Shown here: in pieces, positions 7,591 to 16,240 of the stretch
Layout of the letters: each line of letters starts with the position of its first letter
How positions within the stretch are numbered: the first letter of the stretch is position 1
Source: Chloroflexota bacterium
GTDB taxonomy: Bacteria > Chloroflexota > Anaerolineae > Aggregatilineales > Phototrophicaceae
Length of the DNA: 64,000 bases
Direction: 5' to 3'
NCBI GenBank assembly: GCA_020161935.1
Contig: JAIUNI010000011.1
Location: forward strand, 62,001-126,000
Program-made: the position numbers and the translations under genes
Notes under the pieces: model-generated
Database searches by the model: none
What the model was told of the DNA's origin: nothing
What the model saw: the letters and a program-made list of their open reading frames with translations, nothing else

Positions 7591-8649
7591 CTAACACACC
7601 AACCGCACGAATCCCGCGCCCTGCTGCACGAACCACCAGCGCGTATCGCGGATCACCATTACGTCGCCTCGCTTGCACGTCCGCCGGAAGAACGCCTCAA
7701 ACAAACGGCGTTCCGGTGGCAGCGGCACGTTCAGCATGTCCCACGTCACGTGCGGGTCAACCGCCGTCGTCTGCGCTTGCGGCACGTTGGACGAGTACAG
7801 GTTGTGCGAGAGGTACGCATCCATCAGCCCCACATAAAAACCGAACGGCGACAGCAGCAGGAACACCACCAGCATCACCACCCACCGCTTGCACGCCTTC
7901 AAGCTGCCAACCACCCCCTCGCGCCACGGGATAATCAGCACCAACCCCGCCAGCGCCAACCCGAAGTTCCACGCCCACACCGCCGAGTTGTAATTGTGTG
8001 CCAGCGGCGAAAGCGTCAGCAGGATACCCATGTGCAGCCCGAATGCCAGCGCCCCCGCCAGCTTGCGCGTCCGTGGGAAGATCGCCAGTATCCCCACCAG
8101 CAGCTCCGTCCCACCGATCAGATAACCCGCGTTCATCCGCAGCCAATCCGGCGCGTTCGGCAGCAAACCATCCAGCATCCATCCCGCTGTACTTTGCATA
8201 AACAGTGGACTCAGCAGCTTGTTCGCCCCCGCCCATATCCACAGTGCGATCAAATGCCCGCGCCCCACCACCAGCGTGTTCACGTTCGGCAGCGTTCCCC
8301 ACGTCAGCAGCAGCAAAGACACGACTTCCGGTTGTAATCGCGTTTGGTCAATCATCACCGCGTAAATAAGCAGAAGGGTATTGAGGATTAATCCGGCGCG
8401 CGGGCGAATGAGGATGATCACCAGCGAACCCAGCAGCAGCCACCCCATATCGAACGCGGGTAACAGCAGGGCAGGCAGCATCGGCGGCATTGTGCGGGTC
8501 TGCCACAGCGGCCACGTCAGCAGGATCGTCACCGCTTGGCAGCCGACCAGCAGCCAGCGTAACGCTGCTAGCCAGCCCACATAACTTGCTGCCCGGCGCT
8601 GCCACAGGTTTAAAAAGGGACGCTGCGGTTGAGTGACCATGACATGCAT
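7591..8649 (-). CDS. HTTM/DoxX-like polytopic membrane protein
   Basis: This 352-residue protein has about eight hydrophobic helices spread over residues 30-275, then a soluble C-terminal tail of about 75 residues. The pattern AGANKLLSPLF followed by a GGTELLVGILAIFPRTRKLAGALAFGLHMGILLTL segment resembles the HTTM (vitamin K gamma-carboxylase-related) and DoxX membrane superfamily. No catalytic role can be assigned. It may start at 8649 or at the second Met (8640). It is divergent from the small membrane gene at 8704, and the 54-bp gap between them must hold both promoters. Confidence 0.6.
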   Translation of the reverse strand: MHVMVTQPQRPFLNLWQRRAASYVGWLAALRWLLVGCQAVTILLTWPLWQTRTMPPMLPALLLPAFDMGWLLLGSLVIILIRPRAGLILNTLLLIYAVMIDQTRLQPEVVSLLLLTWGTLPNVNTLVVGRGHLIALWIWAGANKLLSPLFMQSTAGWMLDGLLPNAPDWLRMNAGYLIGGTELLVGILAIFPRTRKLAGALAFGLHMGILLTLSPLAHNYNSAVWAWNFGLALAGLVLIIPWREGVVGSLKACKRWVVMLVVFLLLSPFGFYVGLMDAYLSHNLYSSNVPQAQTTAVDPHVTWDMLNVPLPPERRLFEAFFRRTCKRGDVMVIRDTRWWFVQQGAGFVRLVC

Positions 8650-8703
8650 TATAATGAGGGTGTAAAATGCAGGCTATTGAATGACTGTAGGACGTAGTAC
8701 ACA

Positions 8704-8931
8704 ATGTATGATGAGTGGAAGCCAAGTGACGCAACCGTAGATGATGACCCGACCCCCTATTGGACGGTAGGGCGCGTCTTGCTCATGCTCGTCATCCTCA
8801 TCACCCTCATCGCCTTTTTGCTCTACACCTTCTCCCCGCTGATAACCGCCGCGTTGCAAAGTTTCCAACCGCAGCCAGAGCCGCTGTCTATCCCGTTACA
8901 ACGCGCCCAAACGATCCAAACCCTTTTCTAA
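8704..8931 (+). CDS. Small single-pass membrane protein
   Basis: This 75-residue protein has an acidic N-terminus, a strong hydrophobic helix (VGRVLLMLVILITLIAFLLY, about 22-41) and a Pro/Gln-rich C-terminus. I recognise no family. Support comes from the coherent membrane segment and the divergent placement beside the membrane gene on the other strand; a TATAAT hexamer lies at 8650-8655, 48 bases before the start. The 3' end of the gene runs into the 8925-9040 dispersed repeat, which supplies the stop codon. Confidence 0.5.
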   Translation: MYDEWKPSDATVDDDPTPYWTVGRVLLMLVILITLIAFLLYTFSPLITAALQSFQPQPEPLSIPLQRAQTIQTLF

Positions 8932-9040
8932 CCATCCACCAACCGTCTTAACAATCGTTTTCCCTCAAAATAGTTGGTAACTTCGTCCCTTAAAAGCGAC
9001 CAAATGTTCACCCTAAATGCATCACTTTCTGCTATGCTGT
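8925..9040. repeat. Dispersed ~115-bp repeat, copy A
   Basis: This block begins TTTCTAACCATCCACCAACC and continues through CCCTCAAAA, AGTTGGT, CTTAAAAG, GACCAAATGTTCACCCTAAA to GCTATGCTGT. A second copy lies at 18960-19075 in the same orientation with about 80% identity by eye. Both end in a TGCTAT(G/A)CTGT string resembling an extended -10 element, so the unit could carry a promoter. Neither copy encodes a protein. Confidence 0.7.
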
Positions 9041-9651
9041 TCTTATCTCTGTGAACTTTTCGAGGTCTTTGTATTGAATCGATCTCTGTATTCCTTGGCG
9101 TTCTTGGCGACTTGGCGGTTTAATCCGAATTTCTTAGCGTCTTTGCTTCCTTGCGCCTTAGCGTTTTGTTATTCCTATTCTCTGGCTTTTCTCTGCGTTC
9201 CTCTGCGTCTCTGCGGTTCAAACAGCTTTGCATTTCTTAGCGTCTTTGCTTCCTTGCGCCTTTGCGTTTTGTTATTCTGCCTCTCTGTATTTTCTCTGTG
9301 TTCTTTGTGCCTTTGTGGTAAAACGCATTTGCATTTTCGGCGGCACACTCCCTCACTTCCGCCAAATGTGACACAGCGGCGGACACACGGGAGCCATCCG
9401 CCGCGTTTGTGTCATTTCAGCGCCGCGCTCCCTCACTTCTGCCGCCACAAAATGTCACTTCAGCGGATACACGGGAGCTTCCCGCCCCCCATTTCAGCGG
9501 AATATTTGCGACTACGGGTAATCCTTGAGAGCGCAGTTTGTAATATCAAATCTCTGCTTGAACTTGGCGTTCTGTGCGAAGCCTCCTGTGGATGGCGACT
9601 TGGCGGTTTAACTCTCTTGCCTTTTCTCTGTGTTCTCTGTCTTGGTAGTTA
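9041..9651. repeat. Repeat-rich non-coding spacer (CTTGGCGACTTGGCGG family)
   Basis: The spacer is built from short pyrimidine-rich modules that recur through the window: TTCTTGGCGACTTGGCGG, CTTTGCTTCCTTGCGCCTT, CTCTGCGTCTCTGCGGTT and TTTGTGCCTTTGTGGTAAA. A long open frame crosses it on the plus strand, but its product is only a translation of these repeats (Leu/Cys/Phe/Ser), so I do not call a gene. Pairs of GCCGC(A/C)-containing blocks at 9340-9480 are also partly repeated. Confidence 0.65.
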
Positions 9652-9806
9652 AGAGCCTATCTGAAAATTATTTTAGTATCGGACGGCATCTGCGTAGCGT
9701 GCCGTCTCTACAAAAATGCGAAAAAGGCTCTGTTCTGAATTTTTGATGTAGGGACGCGATATATCGCGTCCGTTATGACCCAATACAGAATATTCAGACA
9801 GGCTCT
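9652..9806. mobile_element. MITE-like element with terminal inverted repeats
   Basis: The left end reads AGAGCCTATCTGAAAATTA and the right end, on the opposite strand, reads AGAGCCTGTCTGAATATTC; these are imperfect terminal inverted repeats bounding about 155 bp with no coding capacity. An internal AGGCTCTGTTCTGAAT copy (9726-9741) and the perfect palindrome GGACGCGATATATCGCGTCC (9752-9771) lie inside. The size, ends and lack of an ORF fit a miniature non-autonomous element. No clear target duplication was recognised. Confidence 0.55.
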
Positions 9807-9871
9807 AATCCGTATTTTTCTTCCTCTGCGTTCCTCTGCGTCACTGCGGTTCGAATCGCCTTTGTTTTGAT

Positions 9872-9909
9872 CTATCGACTATCGACTATTGACTATTGAC
9901 TATCGACTA
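9872..9909. repeat. Heptanucleotide tandem repeat
   Basis: Five consecutive CTAT(C/T)GA units plus a partial unit lie immediately before the minus-strand stop codon of the FtsX-type gene. Related GACTAAAGACTA strings occur at about 44028-44065. It may be a slippage-prone microsatellite. Confidence 0.7.
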
Positions 9910-9918
9910 AAGACTTTC

Positions 9919-12603
9919 CTACTCATACCGCAGGATTTTCGCCACCGTCTCACGGATCGCCACCCGCGCACTCACCAGCGTCGCCACCCACGCGATCACC
10001 ACCGAAGCGATCACCAGCCCGATGGTAATCAACGTCGCCTCGGTTGGAATCGGGATCGTAAAGCCTGTCCCGATCAGCGTCAGAATCGATACCCCCAGCG
10101 AACTAATCCCGATGCCCAGCACCCCGCCGAGCAACCCGATCACGATGTTTTCCAGCAGCACTACCCGCAGCACCCGCTTCCGGCTCAGTCCCAGCACCTT
10201 TAGCACCCCGATTTGCTGCCGTCGTTCCAGCATCGTCAGCGAAACCGTATTCGCCATAATCACCGCAGCCGCCAGCAGCGAGAGGATGCCCACCACCGTC
10301 GGGATAGCCGCCAGTTGGTCGATCACCCGCTTGAGTAAGCCGTCAATAAACGACACATCCACCGCGAATACGAACGGGATCTTATTGATGTTCGTCAGGA
10401 ACTCGTCCACTTGCTCCGGTTCCACCTGCACCACATTAATCCGGTAGTTCGACCGTAACCCGTCAATCCCCGGTGGAATATAAGCATTCGCGATGCTCGG
10501 CGTAAAGCGGCTCGCCGTCCCCACGATCCCCACCACCTCGAACGTCATCTGCCGCCCCTGAATCGAAAGTTCAACCATCGACCCGACCGTGATCCCCAGT
10601 TCTTCCAGCGAGTCAAAACCCTGTATCAGGTTGCCGAATGCGTTCTGCTGTGTCATCACGATCACGTTCTTCCCACGGTCGTCATCTGTCAGGTCACGCC
10701 CAGCCAGCAGCGGCCCACTTGTGACCTCCGGGTTATCCGTCTCGCGTGTCAGCACACTCAGCGGCAGCGTTCGTATCGTCCCTTCCAGCCGCACCCGCTC
10801 CCCATTCACCGACCGTAACCGCGCCGTATTAATATTCAATTGGGTGCTGTATTCCACACCGCCTTGCAGCCGCAGCAGCCCCTGAATAAACGTCTGCGCC
10901 ACTTCCGAGGGAACCAGCGGCACCAGCATCACGTTCCCGCCCAACGTCTGCGCGAACTGGAAGCGTACAATCTCCCGCGTACCGAGGCCGAAATACGTAA
11001 TCGCGCTCAATGCGAACATCCCCGCCGTCAGCGCCAGCAGCGTGGTCGCCGTCCGCAGCCGCCTGCTCGACAGGTTACGCAGTGCCAGCCGCATATCGAT
11101 TTGCCCCAACGTCGGCAGCTTCCCGATGAACCACACGATCAGCCACATCACGCCTGTCAGGAACCCTAGCACCAGCATTGTCCCTGCCACCAGCGCGATA
11201 CCGATAATAATCGGGCTGGGCGGCGCGATAATGCTGTCCACCGCGCGGTCAACCACTGGCCCGATAATCTGCCCTGCGATCACGCCCAGCACCACCACCA
11301 CAACGGCTAATGCCCCCAACATCTGCATCACGCTCGCGCGGGGTACATGCGTTTCGTTCGGTCGCAGCACAATCGCTGGTCGCACCTTCGCGGCCATCAC
11401 AATCGGCAGTACCCCGAACACCACCGTCACCACCATCCCCAGCACCACACCGTACAGAATCGCTTCCGGGTAAACCCGCCACGGCAGCTTCTGTTGCAGG
11501 AACGCCTCGCCGTACACGTTCACCGCGCCGCTCAACACCAACCCCACGATCACGCCCAATATGCTGCCGAGGATACCCAGCAAGAACGCCTCGCCCATGA
11601 ACAGCATCCCAATCTGCCGCCCCTTTAGTCCGAACGTTTTCAGTGCCGCAATCTCCATCGTCCGCCTGCCGACCAGCACCAGCATCGTATTCATGATGCC
11701 CACACCGCCAATCAGCATCGCCCCCAACCCCATCGTCACAATGAATCGCCCGATCAGGTCAGCCAGTTCTTGGTTGCGTTCCAGCAGCCACGGGGTCGCG
11801 TTGATCTCGCGGAACATCGTCAGCGAGGTCAGTTCATTCGCCGCTGCCTCGATCTCATCCGCCGAGCTGCCCTCTGGCATCACGATACCCACCGTATTCG
11901 GGTTGGAGTTCATATTGAGGAGGGTGGCGTTTTTCGCGTCAAAATACGCGAAGCCAAAAAATGATGCGAGGATATTATTGATGCTCGCTTCCGTGTCGGT
12001 CGATACGACTCCCCGCACCGTGAACGGTTGGTCAGTGCCGCTCACCCGCACCTCGTCGCCCGGCTTCAACCCCTGCGCCTCGGCTAAATTCTGGCTGATG
12101 ACCACATCATAGCCGCCCGTAAACAGGTCTTTCAGCCGCACACCCGCCGGTTCAATCGCCGTGATCGCGCCAGTAATATCAAACGTTTGCGGGTCAATCA
12201 GGAAGGAACTCGTAAATTGCGGCTTGGTGAAGCCATCAGTGTGAAACGGCGTGAGTTGTAAATTGCTCACCAGCGCGTAAGCCGTCATCGTCGCGTTGTG
12301 CTGTGCTACCCAATCGCGCGTCCACGCAATCGCATCCGGTCGCAGCACCTGTCGCTCATCCTCGCCCCGTTGGAATGTGGCCGCAAACGGGCCAAAGTTC
12401 GTAATGCTGCTGGCGTTAATATCCCCGTGGTTGTACTGACGCAGGTTATTAATCAGCGAGTCGTCAATCGCCAACCCTAAGCTCCGCAGCGCCACCACCG
12501 TCGCCACGCCTGCCGCAACACAAAACACAGCGAACGTTGTCCAATGTCCGCTGTGTCGTAAATTCGTAATCGCATGTTTGAGGTAAAAGAAAAAACGCCG
12601 CAT
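9919..12603 (-). CDS. FtsX/MacB-family ABC transporter permease
   Basis: The 894-residue protein has the duplicated FtsX permease layout: an N-terminal membrane anchor (about 20-45), a MacB-type periplasmic domain (about 50-270), a three-helix FtsX unit (about 285-400), a two-helix region (about 430-500), a second anchor followed by a second extracytoplasmic domain (about 525-740) and a final FtsX unit (about 770-890). Such permeases work with a LolD/MacB-type ATPase to move lipoproteins or peptides, or act as mechanotransmitters. No ATPase gene is adjacent, and both flanks are repeat spacers, so the partner must be encoded elsewhere. Confidence 0.9.
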   Translation of the reverse strand: MRRFFFYLKHAITNLRHSGHWTTFAVFCVAAGVATVVALRSLGLAIDDSLINNLRQYNHGDINASSITNFGPFAATFQRGEDERQVLRPDAIAWTRDWVAQHNATMTAYALVSNLQLTPFHTDGFTKPQFTSSFLIDPQTFDITGAITAIEPAGVRLKDLFTGGYDVVISQNLAEAQGLKPGDEVRVSGTDQPFTVRGVVSTDTEASINNILASFFGFAYFDAKNATLLNMNSNPNTVGIVMPEGSSADEIEAAANELTSLTMFREINATPWLLERNQELADLIGRFIVTMGLGAMLIGGVGIMNTMLVLVGRRTMEIAALKTFGLKGRQIGMLFMGEAFLLGILGSILGVIVGLVLSGAVNVYGEAFLQQKLPWRVYPEAILYGVVLGMVVTVVFGVLPIVMAAKVRPAIVLRPNETHVPRASVMQMLGALAVVVVVLGVIAGQIIGPVVDRAVDSIIAPPSPIIIGIALVAGTMLVLGFLTGVMWLIVWFIGKLPTLGQIDMRLALRNLSSRRLRTATTLLALTAGMFALSAITYFGLGTREIVRFQFAQTLGGNVMLVPLVPSEVAQTFIQGLLRLQGGVEYSTQLNINTARLRSVNGERVRLEGTIRTLPLSVLTRETDNPEVTSGPLLAGRDLTDDDRGKNVIVMTQQNAFGNLIQGFDSLEELGITVGSMVELSIQGRQMTFEVVGIVGTASRFTPSIANAYIPPGIDGLRSNYRINVVQVEPEQVDEFLTNINKIPFVFAVDVSFIDGLLKRVIDQLAAIPTVVGILSLLAAAVIMANTVSLTMLERRQQIGVLKVLGLSRKRVLRVVLLENIVIGLLGGVLGIGISSLGVSILTLIGTGFTIPIPTEATLITIGLVIASVVIAWVATLVSARVAIRETVAKILRYE

Positions 12604-12869
12604 AGGTATCGATCACCTAACCGATAAACGAGACTCGCGATTCTAGCACATGCCCGCTCATCCCATCTGGACTTCTAACCTACGCTTTAGGAAACACAAT
12701 CCCGATCTCCGTATTCCTCTGCGTCTGCTCTGAAAGTCATATGCCCAAATCCCGTATTATTCCCTCCCCATTGCTATGGAAAGGGTTAGGGTGGGGTCTC
12801 TGAAACCATTTTCATCTTTGGGTGTGATCTTATTTCATAGGGACTCTGCGGTTTAAATCTTCCGTCTTT
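12604..12869. repeat. Spacer with GAGGGT/GGGTTAGGGTGGGG repeat
   Basis: Contains TCCCTCCCCATTGCTATGG followed by AAGGGTTAGGGTGGGGTCT (about 12761-12800), a version of the repeat also seen at 19382-19417, and the start of the CTCTGCG-type repeats. No gene is supported. The promoter of the FtsX gene should lie in the first 60 bp, but no consensus boxes stand out. Confidence 0.45.
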
Positions 12870-13245
12870 CTCTGTGTCCTCTGTGCCTCTGTGGTTAATT
12901 CTTCTTGCATTCCTCTGCATTTTCTTGGCGCTCTTGGCGACTTGGCGGTTAATATGTATTTCTCTGTGTCCTCTGTGCCTCTGTGGTTAATTCTTCTTGC
13001 ATTCCTCTGCATTTTCTTGGCGTTCTTGGCGACTTGGCGGTTAATATGTCTTTCTCTGCGTCTCTCTGCGTCTCTGCGGTTAATTCTTCTTGCATTCCTC
13101 TGCATTTTCTTGGCGTTCTTGGCGACTTGGCGGTTAATATGTCTTTCTCTGCGTCCTCCGTGCCTCTGTGGTTAATTCTTCTTGCATTTCTCTGTATTTT
13201 CTTGGCGTTCTTGGCGACTTGGCGGTTAAACCTTCTTGCATTCCT
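12870..13245. repeat. Tandem array of four ~92-bp units
   Basis: The anchor GGTTAATTCTTCTTGCAT occurs at 12893, 12985, 13078 and 13170, giving a 92/93/92-bp period, with a shorter degenerate unit to about 13320. Each unit joins CTCTGTGCCTCTGTGGTTAA, TTCTTCTTGCATTCCTCTGC and TTCTTGGCGACTTGGCGG. Because the period is not a multiple of three, the open frames that cross it merely cycle through the repeat translation and are not taken as genes. Confidence 0.8.
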
Positions 13246-13403
13246 CTGTATTGCTCTGCGTTCCTCTGCGTCTCTGCGGTTCAGTCTGTTTTCTTATTTT
13301 CTTTGTGCCTTAGTGGTAAATTGGCATGGGTATTCCCCCATCTTTTCCAAAGCGGTATACTTATCGCGCAATCTTTCACAATGTAATCTATCGAGCAAGT
13401 GTC

Positions 13404-14747
13404 ATGAGCAGACCCAAATTCGACCACGCCACCGTATTCCCGATTTTCGCCCTCACCTTTGTCGATATTCTGGGGCTGACGCTCATCCTGCCGCTCCTAC
13501 ATTTATACGCCATCAAGTTTGGCGCGGGGCCGCTGGAAATCGGCATCGTCGCCGCCGCCTTCCCGCTGGCGCAGGTTTTGGGTGTGCCGGTCATGGGGGC
13601 GCTTTCCGACCGCTACGGGCGTAAGCCGCTGCTGCTCGTCAGCCAGATCACCACCTGCATCGGCTTCATTCTGCTCGCCCTCTCCAATTCGCTGTGGATG
13701 GTCATACTCTCGCGCCTCATCGACGGGTTGTTCGGCGCGAACATCGCCACCGCCCAAGCCGCCATCAGCGACATCACCACTGATGAGAATCGGGCGCAGG
13801 GCTTGGGGCTAACGGGCGCGGCCTTCGGGTTGGGTTTCCTGTTCGGCCCCGCCATCTCGCTCATCGCCCTCGAATTTTCGGATAATCTCGCCCTCCCCGC
13901 GTGGATTGCCGCCGTCTACTCCTTGATCTCGATCATGATTACACTGTTCATGTTCCGCGAAACCCTTCCCGCTTCCCAACGCCGCGCCGCTGCCGCATCA
14001 ACTTCCGTCCTCGCGTGGCGCACATGGCTGCCAGACTTCGGCCTCCTCAAGCGTCCGCAAATGGGGCTGCTGATGCTGTTGATGTTCGCCCAACAGGTGG
14101 TGTTTTACGGCTTCGAGAGTTTGCTTGGCCTGTTCACCCTCAACCGCCTCGGCTTACTGGGGCAGGGCAACTCGTTGATCTTCATCTTCGTCGGTATCGT
14201 GCTGGTCTATGGGCAAACACGCCTCATCGCCAAATGGAAGCAAAAGTACGGAGAGACGCGCCTCGCCCAGATCGCGCTGGCGACCCTCGCCATCGGCCTG
14301 TTGCTGTTCGCCCTCACCCCCGCGCAGCCGCACCCACTGTACGTCAAAGCGATTGCCGCCCGTGATGTGCAAGAACTCACCCCCAGCGCCACCGAAGCCA
14401 TGATCGGCCAGTTCGCCGTTCAACTGCCGGATGATGCGGATCGCGGGGTTGGAGGCATCTTGTGGCTGCTGGTCGCCCTCGTGCCGCTGTCGGTCGGCGC
14501 GGGTCTCATCCGCCCCAGCCTGAACGCGCTCATCACCCACCGTGCCACCCGTACCGAGTATGGCGCGGCACTCGGTCTCAGCGCGGCCTTGGTCACACTG
14601 GCGAATGCTATTGCCCCGCTGCTCGGCGGCCTCATCTACCAGCAGTACGGCATGACCGCGCCCTTCCTGCTCGGTGCGCTTGTCCTGTTCGCCTTGCTGA
14701 TGCTGACCTTCAGCGTATTCCGGCGCATCGTCGTCGCACAGGCTTAA
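13404..14747 (+). CDS. MFS transporter (drug/sugar exporter type)
   Basis: This is a 12-helix major facilitator. The loop 2-3 signature is clear (GALSDRYGRKPLLL, about 63-76), as is the motif after helix 5 (LGLTGAAFGLGFLFGP). Around residues 315-370 an extracytoplasmic stretch (LTPAQPHPLYVKAIAARDVQELTP...) interrupts the second half. I chose the ATG at 13404 (MSRPKFDHA) over the longer frame from 13326, because the latter would translate the end of the upstream repeat. The family resembles tetracycline/multidrug exporters; the substrate is unknown. The stop codon is 2 nt from the next gene's GTG, so the two are coupled. Confidence 0.85.
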   Translation: MSRPKFDHATVFPIFALTFVDILGLTLILPLLHLYAIKFGAGPLEIGIVAAAFPLAQVLGVPVMGALSDRYGRKPLLLVSQITTCIGFILLALSNSLWMVILSRLIDGLFGANIATAQAAISDITTDENRAQGLGLTGAAFGLGFLFGPAISLIALEFSDNLALPAWIAAVYSLISIMITLFMFRETLPASQRRAAAASTSVLAWRTWLPDFGLLKRPQMGLLMLLMFAQQVVFYGFESLLGLFTLNRLGLLGQGNSLIFIFVGIVLVYGQTRLIAKWKQKYGETRLAQIALATLAIGLLLFALTPAQPHPLYVKAIAARDVQELTPSATEAMIGQFAVQLPDDADRGVGGILWLLVALVPLSVGAGLIRPSLNALITHRATRTEYGAALGLSAALVTLANAIAPLLGGLIYQQYGMTAPFLLGALVLFALLMLTFSVFRRIVVAQA

Positions 14748-14749
14748 CC

Positions 14750-15679
14750 GTGGTGCATTCGCTGTTGGGCTGCCAAGTGTCAGAGGATCAGTTCGCGTCG
14801 TGGGAGAAGCTGCTCGTCCCAGAGGTCGCGCCTTACTTTTACGTGGCTGATATTGATCTGCCTGCCGACTCGCTCATCTTGAGCCGTAAAACCTTCTCTG
14901 CCGCTGGCTTTGATCTCGCCTTTCGGGATACCTACACCACCTATGCGGTGAGCCATGATGCCGGGTGGGTGGTTTTACTCACCTCGGCACAGTTTGATGC
15001 GCTCCCGTTGCTCACCCAACAAGCGCTCCTTGCCGCGCAGTGTCAGCACAAACGCGGTCAGGTTTACCCGTGGGAGCAGGTCGAAAAATTTCTCTCACCA
15101 TTTTCGGTGGAAATCGAGCCGCGCTGTGTCACCATTTCCGGCAGCCGTTACGTGGTGCTGGATACCAAAATTTGGGCGCTGCTCACGCCGGATGTGCGCC
15201 GGCAGTGGCTCATCGACTACATCCAATCGGATACGCCGACGGTTTGTTTATCGTCGGAATATGCGTCGCGTTGCACGAATCCCATCGTGCGGCAGCTTGC
15301 CGGAACCTTTGCCGCCACCAGCGGGGCGAACTGCTTTTCAACCACCTTGGCCTGTGTCACCCACGACCAAGCCACCGCCCGGACCATCGCCAATTTCTGG
15401 CTGCATCAGGAACCCTTCTTTCAGGGTTTGGCGAGGCGTGGCTACCAACTGCGAACCGATTTAAGCGTATCTACACCCGACCTTAGCGATGCGGTTCTCA
15501 TCTGGCAGGATGCAAACGGCCAAGCGCAGCACGCTTGCTACTTAGCCGAACACGGTTTTGTGCTGAACAAAAACTCCCAAGCATGGTATTCGCCGCGGCA
15601 GCTCTTGCGCCTACCAACTGTGCTGGACGATTGGCAGAGCTACGGTTATGAGATTACAGTCTATAGTCGCGATAGCTGA
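14750..15679 (+). CDS. Conserved-looking hypothetical protein, GTG start
   Basis: This protein of about 309 residues starts at GTG 14750 (or 14753), 2 nt after the MFS stop codon. It is soluble, with no signal peptide and a mixed alpha/beta character. Several Cys and aromatic residues are spread through it, and a DLSDAVLIWQDANGQAQHACYLAEHGFVLNKN segment near the C-terminus looks like a small beta-rich domain. I do not recognise the family. The tight spacing suggests a function tied to the exporter. Confidence 0.6.
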   Translation: MVHSLLGCQVSEDQFASWEKLLVPEVAPYFYVADIDLPADSLILSRKTFSAAGFDLAFRDTYTTYAVSHDAGWVVLLTSAQFDALPLLTQQALLAAQCQHKRGQVYPWEQVEKFLSPFSVEIEPRCVTISGSRYVVLDTKIWALLTPDVRRQWLIDYIQSDTPTVCLSSEYASRCTNPIVRQLAGTFAATSGANCFSTTLACVTHDQATARTIANFWLHQEPFFQGLARRGYQLRTDLSVSTPDLSDAVLIWQDANGQAQHACYLAEHGFVLNKNSQAWYSPRQLLRLPTVLDDWQSYGYEITVYSRDS

Positions 15680-15692
15680 AAGCCCACCCCCG

Positions 15693-16085
15693 CTACAGAT
15701 TGTCCGGTGGGTGTATCGCTTGTTTGACGGCGGCTAGTGTATGCGCCGTGACATGCCAGCGTTCAGCGTCATCATACTCAAACGTCACCACAAACCGGCT
15801 GGTCGAGCGAACCAGTTGCATTAAACACGCCTGCCACAATTTGCCGTCAGCCTGTGACATCGCCTGTCGCAGTTCGGCAGCCTTTTCGACAATGATAAAA
15901 TCGTTTATGGCAGCGGGGGAGGCTGAACCTGCTGCATCATAATAGAAGCCATATATCCCCTGCGCTCCCTCGTCAAATTCGACCACGAGTGCTAACTTTT
16001 CCCACTCATGCCCCTCTGTCGGAGAATTGCTGAGAATGAATGTGCCGATTTCGTGTATCAGTTGAGCTTGAGCATCCGATGTCAT
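15693..16085 (-). CDS. YezG/DUF600-like putative immunity protein
   Basis: This 130-residue soluble protein has the DUF600 (YezG) layout: a helical start (LIHEIGTFILSN), a beta stretch with an acidic centre (LALVVEFDEGAQGIYGFYYD), a mid helix with LWQACLMQLVRSTSRF and a C-terminal VTFEYDDAERWHVT motif that matches the FEYxDxxRW signature of YezG-type immunity proteins. No cognate polymorphic toxin is next to it, so it may be an orphan. It converges on the preceding plus-strand gene with 13 nt between stop codons. Confidence 0.55.
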   Translation of the reverse strand: MTSDAQAQLIHEIGTFILSNSPTEGHEWEKLALVVEFDEGAQGIYGFYYDAAGSASPAAINDFIIVEKAAELRQAMSQADGKLWQACLMQLVRSTSRFVVTFEYDDAERWHVTAHTLAAVKQAIHPPDNL

Positions 16086-16119
16086 GGTTATCCCTACTTG
16101 ATTGTGCCTCCCATTTGTA

Positions 16120-16147
16120 GGGGAGGGTCTTTAAAGCCCCTCCCTGT
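16120..16147. repeat. Near-palindromic GTAGGGGAGGG repeat
   Basis: GGGAGGG-TCTTTAAAG-CCCCTCCC is an almost perfect inverted repeat preceded by GTAG, another member of the dispersed palindrome family. It lies in the 155-bp spacer upstream of the YezG-like gene. Confidence 0.5.
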
Positions 16148-16240
16148 TACTACGGGCTATCAGCGGAGTGATAACGGGCAATCTGAACTTGAGCAATGAT
16201 TGTCCGTATGCGAACGTGCTGATGGGGGTTGGGGTGGGGT

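Noticed and set aside
9017..9652. Long plus-strand open frame of 211 codons
   Set aside because: Its product is only the translation of short pyrimidine-rich intergenic repeats; there is no domain, no ribosome site and the same modules occur in other frames elsewhere.
12870..13245. CRISPR array
   Set aside because: The repeated units are contiguous, without variable spacers, and no cas genes are present.
12983..13624. Open frames over the 92-bp tandem array
   Set aside because: The period is not a multiple of three and the peptides just cycle through repeat translations; the real MFS start is at 13404.
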